NCBI GenBank assembly: GCA_038380795.1
Contig: CM076261.1
Span: forward strand, 37,473,866 to 37,537,865
Length of the DNA stretch: 64,000 nt
From: Pyrocephalus nanus
Lineage: Eukaryota > Chordata > Aves > Passeriformes > Tyrannidae
Direction: 5' to 3'
Shown in pieces: positions 57,785 to 64,000 of this stretch (the first letter of the stretch is position 1; each line of letters starts with the position of its first letter). The notes beneath the pieces are model-generated. The model made no database searches, was not told the origin of the DNA, and was given only the letters and a program-made list of their open reading frames with translations. Position numbers and translations under genes: made by a program.

Positions 57785-58371
57785 GAGTTAAAGGTTTCTA
57801 TTTTTGTAGCCCCATCTAAAACTTCTACAAGTTCCACTCTTCGTGAGATTACAGCATTCCTCAAACTCTTCCATGGGTCATCTTCTCATCCTTACTTATT
57901 TGCATAGTATTAAAAAGTGATATCTTGACACATTGGAATAATTGTGAAAAAAAAGATATTTTTCACTCTTTCCTTATTAAATTGAATTAGTTTCTCTATA
58001 TGTATCTCATATTTTGTCTTAATATTTTTCTGAATGCAACTGCTGCCCAAGGACCAGGGTCATGAAAGTGTGTTTGTTGTTCCATCTCTTAATTCTTCTC
58101 TCATTCCTAAATGTTCCTACTCTTTGTCTTTATTTCATTGCAAGCTTTTTCTTTCTCAGGTTCCATTTCTAGTACTGAATGATCTTTTAGTGCTTCATAT
58201 GCGTTTTAATTTTTATTTTTAAACTTTTTGAAGAACTCTAAATATTTGACATTTGGGAAAAAAAATGCTTAAGCTTCCTTGTGTCTCTGATATGATATAA
58301 CCAGCTCAGACTGATTCACCGTGCTTTTAGCTTTGCTGTTAAAAACGGGTGAAAAGTGATATTCTCTATGG

Positions 58372-58376
58372 TGCAG
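58372..58376. repeat. Left target-site duplication of LTR 4
   Basis: TGCAG immediately before the LTR start. The right flank at 58974-58978 is TGTAG, one mismatch. Five-base duplications are usual for ERVL-type integrations. Confidence 0.6.
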
Positions 58377-58973
58377 TGTGAGGATTTTGGTCTAAGCCTT
58401 CCTGGTAACCAGCTGATAACCAAGGAAGTGGCCATGTACCCAGTATTCCATATGATTTTTACGTAAACCAGGGTGTAAATAAGTTGGAGATTAGAGACCT
58501 CACTCTCTTCCCGTTTGGCGAGGTTCAGGAGCAGTGAATCCTTCCGTTGGTCTCGCTTATCCAGAGGCTGAGGCCTGCAGCGACCGCTGGTCTGCCACGC
58601 GGGAGGATGGAGAGTGCTGGCAGTGTCTGGAGATCTTGTTTCTCTGAGGGAGGTGATGAGGAGATTTGTTTTGTTTGTTTTTTATTCTGCTAGTTCTTGG
58701 GTTTGATTGTGTATATCTGTTCTGTGTCCCTTTTTGTCCCTTTTTCCCCTTTCCCTTCAGGGGTGTTTCGATTCCCTACATTGTGTACATAGCATTTTAA
58801 TTGTATATAACTGTAATATACATGAAAACATATATTTTTATATAATGGAATTGATTTTGGGTTCTTCAATTTTTATAGGTTTTTTTCCTTTGTCCTAAGA
58901 AAAGAAGGGAGGGGGAAGGAGCTGTTAGTGTGAGTTCGGACATTTGACAGGGACCCAAGTCCAAACCTTCACA
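58377..58973 (-). mobile_element. Solo LTR of an endogenous retrovirus (LTR 4)
   Basis: 597 bp, starting TGTGAGGATTTTGG and ending CCAAACCTTCACA. The reverse complement of the end (TGTGAAGGTTTGG) matches the start almost throughout, giving clear inverted termini. The flanks TGCAG and TGTAG are a 5-bp target duplication with one mismatch. Minus orientation is preferred: on that strand a TATA-like stretch (opposite 58831-58844) is followed about 150 bases later by AATAAA (opposite 58681-58686), then a GC-rich U5-like part (58500-58610 region) to the CA end. The TATA stretch is nearly symmetric, so orientation is not certain. No internal retroviral sequence lies on either side, so it arose by LTR-LTR recombination. 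It is the only GC-rich block in the last 25 kb. Confidence 0.8.
58681..58686 (-). terminator. AATAAA polyadenylation-type signal in LTR 4
   Basis: TTTATT on the plus strand is AATAAA on the minus strand, lying between the TATA-like stretch and the GC-rich U5-like part. This is the main reason for reading the LTR on the minus strand. Confidence 0.45.
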
Positions 58974-58978
58974 TGTAG
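58974..58978. repeat. Right target-site duplication of LTR 4
   Basis: TGTAG directly after the CA terminus, pairing with TGCAG at 58372-58376. Confidence 0.6.
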
Positions 58979-61900
58979 GTTGCTAAGAAGCTATTTATAT
59001 GCCTAAGGTTAGACAGAGGTTTTACTAAGTTGAAATCAGTTGCAACATACTTCATCTGATCAAAACACACAGGACTTCTTATAACAAGGTCTTCATAGAA
59101 TTCCAGAGCCACACATGAGGACAAAATGTTTCTTAAGAAAAGAATTAAGGAGAGGGCTCAGAGAGAAGAATCCTGGCTCTGAACAAACTACCACATAGGA
59201 AAATGCAGGGCAGTAGTTATGCTTGTGCATCAGCAGTCAAGCCACAGAGGGGTTGTTGTGTATCTGTGGTTTTGTATAAGGCATCACTTGCAAGCGTCAG
59301 GAACTGTTTAAGTATCCTATTCATGTCAAATATTAAAATAAAGGTGTTTCTGTAACGGTTGTCATGATTATTTACCATCTGCTCACAAGCAATTTTGTTA
59401 GCACACAGATTTAACCAAATAAGGTAACTGGTTACAAGTGATGAAATACTGTAATTAGTTGTGTCTGAAATACAAAATCAGAGACATTTTGTTTAACTAA
59501 TAGCTGTTTAACTGGCTGCAAGAAGTGATTCTTTTGCATGGGACCTGTAACTAAGAGAAACTGCATCAAGCTGATTCACAGATTGTGTATGTTGAGGGAA
59601 TGGATGTGTACAGTGCGTATGCCAGTTCAGGCACTTTCATGCAGGGAGTGCAAAACCACAGACTATATAGATATGTGTTAGTTATATGAATGCACTAGAT
59701 ATTTTCCACTGCTAGCAATACAAATTTTGATTAACCATATAAAATATGTTCAGTTATAAAATATATTTACAGAGGTGAGAGAATGAAATAATTTATTAAA
59801 AGAAGGTCTTGCTGAAAATTGACAGGCTATAAATGTAGAAAGGAAACATACATTTGTTTATACAGCAAATTAACAATGAAAATTCACTGTTGTTAACTCT
59901 ATTAATGAAATATTTTGTATGATTATGGATAGCAACTACTTTTTCGTAAGAAAACAGAAACAAGAAGCATTAGTTCATGGTTTTAACCACATAAACAGAC
60001 TGTCATCTACATAGTTTATAGTTAATTTTGGTCTGAAGAGTTTCCTCACAATTATTTCATCATCTTGCTTGATTTTCAATGACATAGAATTAAACCTTAA
60101 TGAAATTATTTTTAAAAGGACAAAAAATTTTGTCAGTGAAGAAGACATAAAATGAAAACAGCATCTTCTCTTCAGAGCTATGTGTATGGAAAACAATAAA
60201 TGCATTAGCAATGCAGACATATAAGGAAAAGGGTATTGTCTTAACAATAGGGACAGGGTAGACAGAGTTAAAGTAACAGCAAATATACTTTTATGTAAGC
60301 ATTTTCTGAAGCAACAGACATACATTGTTGTTGGAACACCCAACTGAAATTTATAAGCTCTTCCTCTGCTTAAGGAAAATCTTTGTTTATCTGAGTTGAA
60401 TAAAGGATGAAATAAGCTCAGATCATTAAAATGAAAGAAGTTGAAGAAGAGGACTATATTCTCGTCTTTTGCACATCTATATATTAGATATGCTTTGCAA
60501 AAATATTAAATATTTGGTTCTTAATATATACATATATATTTATATATAAAGAAGAAAGCGTCATTCATTCTTGAGCATAACCATGAAAATGAAGAGTTTT
60601 CTTTCATTAAAATTAGAAGCTTTGGTGACCATATAGTTTCTGCTTTTTCTCCTTTCAAGAAATATCAGATGGAGGGGAGGCTAATTGTGCTATACTGATT
60701 TCCACTGAAAGTTCAGTGATACCCACATAAACATTAAAGCTCTTAGTGTCGCCTTAGGACTTTTACTTCAGTCTTTAAAACAACTGTCCATATTTTGAGG
60801 CTACTTCAAATCAATGTTGTTAGAATAGGACGAAATGTGAAATGATTTTCAAAGGAGAATATTAATATTTTTTCTATTCTGTCAAATCTTTCACTGAGCT
60901 TTTCCCCCCGCCCCATAACCTTTGGCCATAAATGACAATGTCACTTGCAGTTATAGCAGAGCACTTTGACATAGCTGACATGAAATTTCCTTAATGCTTG
61001 ATCAGCCTGGAAAGTGTACAAAAGTTGGTACATCTGGAAAAGAAAGTGTGTATGTGTCTTCTGAGGAATATTATCCTATTCCCAAGGTACTTGTTAGAGA
61101 GTGTTAATGTCAGAATGTCAAAAAAGGAGCTTTTAAACATCAGAATTACACAAAAATATAACAAATTCTTTCTAAGCATAGATAGCACAGATAGATTATC
61201 CCCCATTCTACAACTGATGTTTCTTTTCCCCTTTCTTTTCCTTAGGCATATTAATTCCCTCAAAATTATAACTGGTTTAGATTTCAGATAAATTAAGCCA
61301 ATTTACTGTACATAGCTTTAGTAGAATAATTTTTTTTTTCTTTTTAACAGCAAGGTATTTATTTATTTAAGATTTTTCCCCGGTGTAGCTTAATTTGGCT
61401 AACATCAGCTGAGATTTCAGTCAATATGTAGGATAGGAGCACTAGTTCTATTAATAGACATTATTAATAAATGGTAGTATAAAGATAGGAATGTGAAATT
61501 ATGTACTTGAGGCATTCCGTGTCCAGCAACATTTCAAATATTGTTTGAAAAACAGCAATGTCAATGTGATAAAATATTCTTTTTAAGTATGATTAAATAA
61601 ATTTTTATATGCATTCAAGTATCTTCTCATGTGTACAGGTTAGTAAATATAGAATGTGTCTGAGTATGCGTGGAAACAACAGTAAATGAGCTTTCAGATC
61701 TGTCAAACACTTTTTTTCTCATTGTTGCTTCAGGCTTCTTTTTGAATGTTACCCTTTGTATCTTGAGATAAGCTAGCTGGGTATGCCTGCTTTTGTGGGG
61801 GTGTTGGGGGAGCAGAATATATATCGGAATAGAATACTAATTTTTCTGAAAATTTCCTCAAAGTGGGAATTATTAGTAATAAATTATTTTATACAATAAG

Positions 61901-64000
61901 ATTTTGTTTCCTAATAACTGTGTTTTCTTTTTAATAGTATTATGAGAAATGAACATAACCTTTAACAAATGTTCAATTTGAATGAATTAAATCAAAATGA
62001 AGCCACTTTAGTTTTTTCCTTGAGACATAGATCTACTGCTAGTATATTTTTTTTTTAATTTTCTATTCCAAATAAGCTTTATCATCAGCTCACAGTTATG
62101 TTATTTTGATTGATTTTCATCTTCTAGAGTGTTTGTATGTAGATGTTTGTTTTTATCTTACTCAATGGCATCCTCCTCAGCTACTTTTAGACAATTTCTA
62201 CATGAAAATCTCAGTTTAATCTAATTGTTTAGTCACTCTGTAAAGTCTGGGAAGAGAAATACAATCCTCTTCAATGCAGTTCATCTCACCCTAATAGAGA
62301 CCTGTTAATGAGCATCTTAAATGAAGTTCACCTTAAAATCTATCTGTTTTTTTCTGTTGACCGGGGTGTAGGTGTCCAGGTATTGGCAGTGAGGGCAGGG
62401 AGGTGGGACCAGAAGACAGTGATTTGCCTGTAGGGGTGGCCTCTGTGACAAGAGAGATGAGGGCAGACAGCCAACTCTACAAGGGTTTCACCACAGAGAA
62501 CAACTGAGTCCATCAGACATTTTCTCATATCTGTCACGACAAAACTTTTATTTTATTTGTATTTTTATTATTTTTTCCGAAGGTAGTTAATCACTTACTA
62601 TGAATAGTATTTGTACTATTATACTAGTATTTGTACTATATTTGTATATATATTTTAGTATATTTTCACTGTACATTAGATGAGATGTAAACTTCAAAAA
62701 AATGCAGTTATTCTCTTAGTTGTGAATGTATATGCCCTGTGAACTAGTCTAGCTAAAAGACTATCTCTGTAATCTGAATTGGAATGAACTTTTGCTTTCC
62801 TAATGTTCCTCTACAATACAAATGCAGAGTGATGAAGCTTACACTCCAATTATGTTTTACAATGTTGACCATGAAAACTTCATTGTAATTGTAATGTCAG
62901 ATAATTTCCAAGAACGTGGTTCTGCCTCAGAACAATGTGACCAGCTGCAGAAAGGCAGAACTCTGCCAAAACCTGTCACTTTTCATTTGTTCACTACTTC
63001 CAACGGAGTTGTTCCTCATTTTATGTCTGTTTAGTTTTTTCTGAAATTTGGCATCTTGCAGTGTGATAGCTCCATGCAGTATCTGCACGTGTCAGCAGGC
63101 CCAGCACAGAATCGTGCCTTTCCACATTATCTCTTATCAAATTGGTGTGAGGACATGATCAAATGTGTTTTTCTGGAGAGGATAAACAACACTACGTAAG
63201 AATGGGAGGTTATTCCCCACAGCTGAAGTTTATGACAACTTCATTTCTGCTAGTTCATGTGGCAACTTATAGGTGGCTACAGATCAAATTGGTTGGCTGT
63301 GCCCTGATTGGGAAAGGACCTGCTCCTGTGTTCCAGGCCTAATGCTCTTTATTGCCACAAGGGCAGCAAACTCCCACAGAAATCAGTAACAAACAAAGTG
63401 TTAAAAAGTAATATCAGAAATTATTTTAACCATTTGCTAAATGAACGTATATCTGAACTGCTGGAAATTTTTTTTAAACTCAGAAATAAAACATATTGCT
63501 CACTTTTCTTTTACCAATCTTTTACTTTTGAATTTCGCTCTGCTACTTGCAGGAGTAAAACCCCAAAGCAGGTTAGTCTGAATTTCTTCAGTTTCATTAC
63601 AAAAGTTTTGTGCAGATCTAGCTAAAATCTTTGGTTTAGAACTATAATGATTAATGTCCTGAGCCACAGAGAGAGGAGATCTGAGCCAGAAACAGAAGAG
63701 AATAGAAACCTCAGAAACAAATGGGACACACAAAATTGAATACAATTCCTGACCTCAAACCTGCTGAAAGAGTCTTTTCACAATTTGATATTTCATATTC
63801 CTTCTCCATTTCTTTAAACTTTAGAAACTGATAGTACTTCATTTTCCTGTCAATGGCAAACTCTTCCTTCATCTCATATAATCTCATATATTTAAGAGTG
63901 AAGGAGGGTTGGATTGTTTGGGTTTTTTTTTCTTGTGTATTGTTTTTCTCACAGTCTGCCTTGCAGTTATAACAGATTTCCAACTAACATAGAATCCTTT
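58979..64000. other. AT-rich non-coding stretch, no gene seen
   Basis: No exon or mobile element is recognised. A GC-richer patch at about 62345-62540 carries a minus-strand open frame of 65 codons with no known domain. A 20-bp-period direct repeat of TAGTATTTGTACTAT lies at 62605-62639. The longest frame, on the minus strand at 60343-59975 (122 codons), is Leu/Ser/Phe-rich as expected of chance frames in AT-rich DNA. Confidence 0.55.

Larger units (their letters stand above)
39491..58371. other. Nearly 19 kb without recognisable mobile element or gene
   Basis: The sequence is AT-rich throughout. I recognise no CR1, LTR or exon across the whole interval. Simple repeats are (GACAG)4 at 40503-40522, an A15 run at 41239-41253, the C22 run at 46703-46724 inside a CCAAA-rich patch, a CAAA-rich patch at 54108-54180, and A23 at 57762-57784. 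Perfect palindromes are at 47251-47266 and 52980-52999. Open frames are short. Such repeat-poor AT-rich blocks are often intergenic deserts or long introns holding conserved regulatory DNA, but conservation cannot be judged from one sequence. Confidence 0.5.

Noticed and set aside
59975..60343. 122-codon minus-strand frame as a possible membrane protein
   Set aside because: Leu/Ser/Phe richness follows from AT-rich base composition; no signal peptide pattern or family match that I can defend.

Overview
The window reads as non-coding chromosome from a bird or a close sauropsid relative. It is visibly AT-rich. Its only recognisable coding-type sequence belongs to dead retroelements: CR1-type LINEs, several ending in the ATTCTATGATT-type 3' microsatellite typical of that family, and long terminal repeats (LTRs) of endogenous retroviruses. 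This combination, with no SINEs or L1 seen, fits a bird best; turtles and crocodilians also carry CR1. I found no host protein-coding exon I could defend, and no rRNA, tRNA, CRISPR array or bacterial-type operon. The open frames outside repeats are short (up to about 145 codons), resemble no family I know, and look like chance.

Layout. 1-2.7 kb: unique AT-rich DNA. 2.68-3.26 kb: LTR-like element. 5.77-6.85 kb: minus-strand CR1 covering the end of ORF2. 8.3-9.15 kb: probable second LTR. 10.6-11.6 kb: probable ERV 3' end plus LTR. 12.3-15.06 kb: the richest part, where a plus-strand CR1 appears to be split by a later minus-strand CR1 whose reverse-transcriptase active site is overwritten by a 24-bp A-run. 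15-19.2 kb: AT-rich DNA with simple repeats. 19.2-20.0 kb: minus-strand CR1 pieces, including part of the endonuclease domain. 25.6 kb, 28.2 kb, 28.9-29.5 kb, 30.7 kb and 39.4 kb: short CR1 fragments. 27.3-28.0 kb: an unidentified island of more balanced composition. 39.5-58.37 kb: nearly 19 kb with no recognisable mobile element. 58.38-58.97 kb: the clearest LTR, with inverted termini and near-matching 5-bp flanks. 59-64 kb: unique AT-rich DNA.

Nothing here works together as a pathway. The window is best described as an intergenic or intronic stretch whose history is written in nested retroelements. The non-repeat signals worth checking are several perfect palindromes, a three-copy TATGTAAAT-like motif cluster, two long poly-C tracts, and the long repeat-poor block, which may hide conserved regulatory DNA. 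I cannot test conservation from one sequence.
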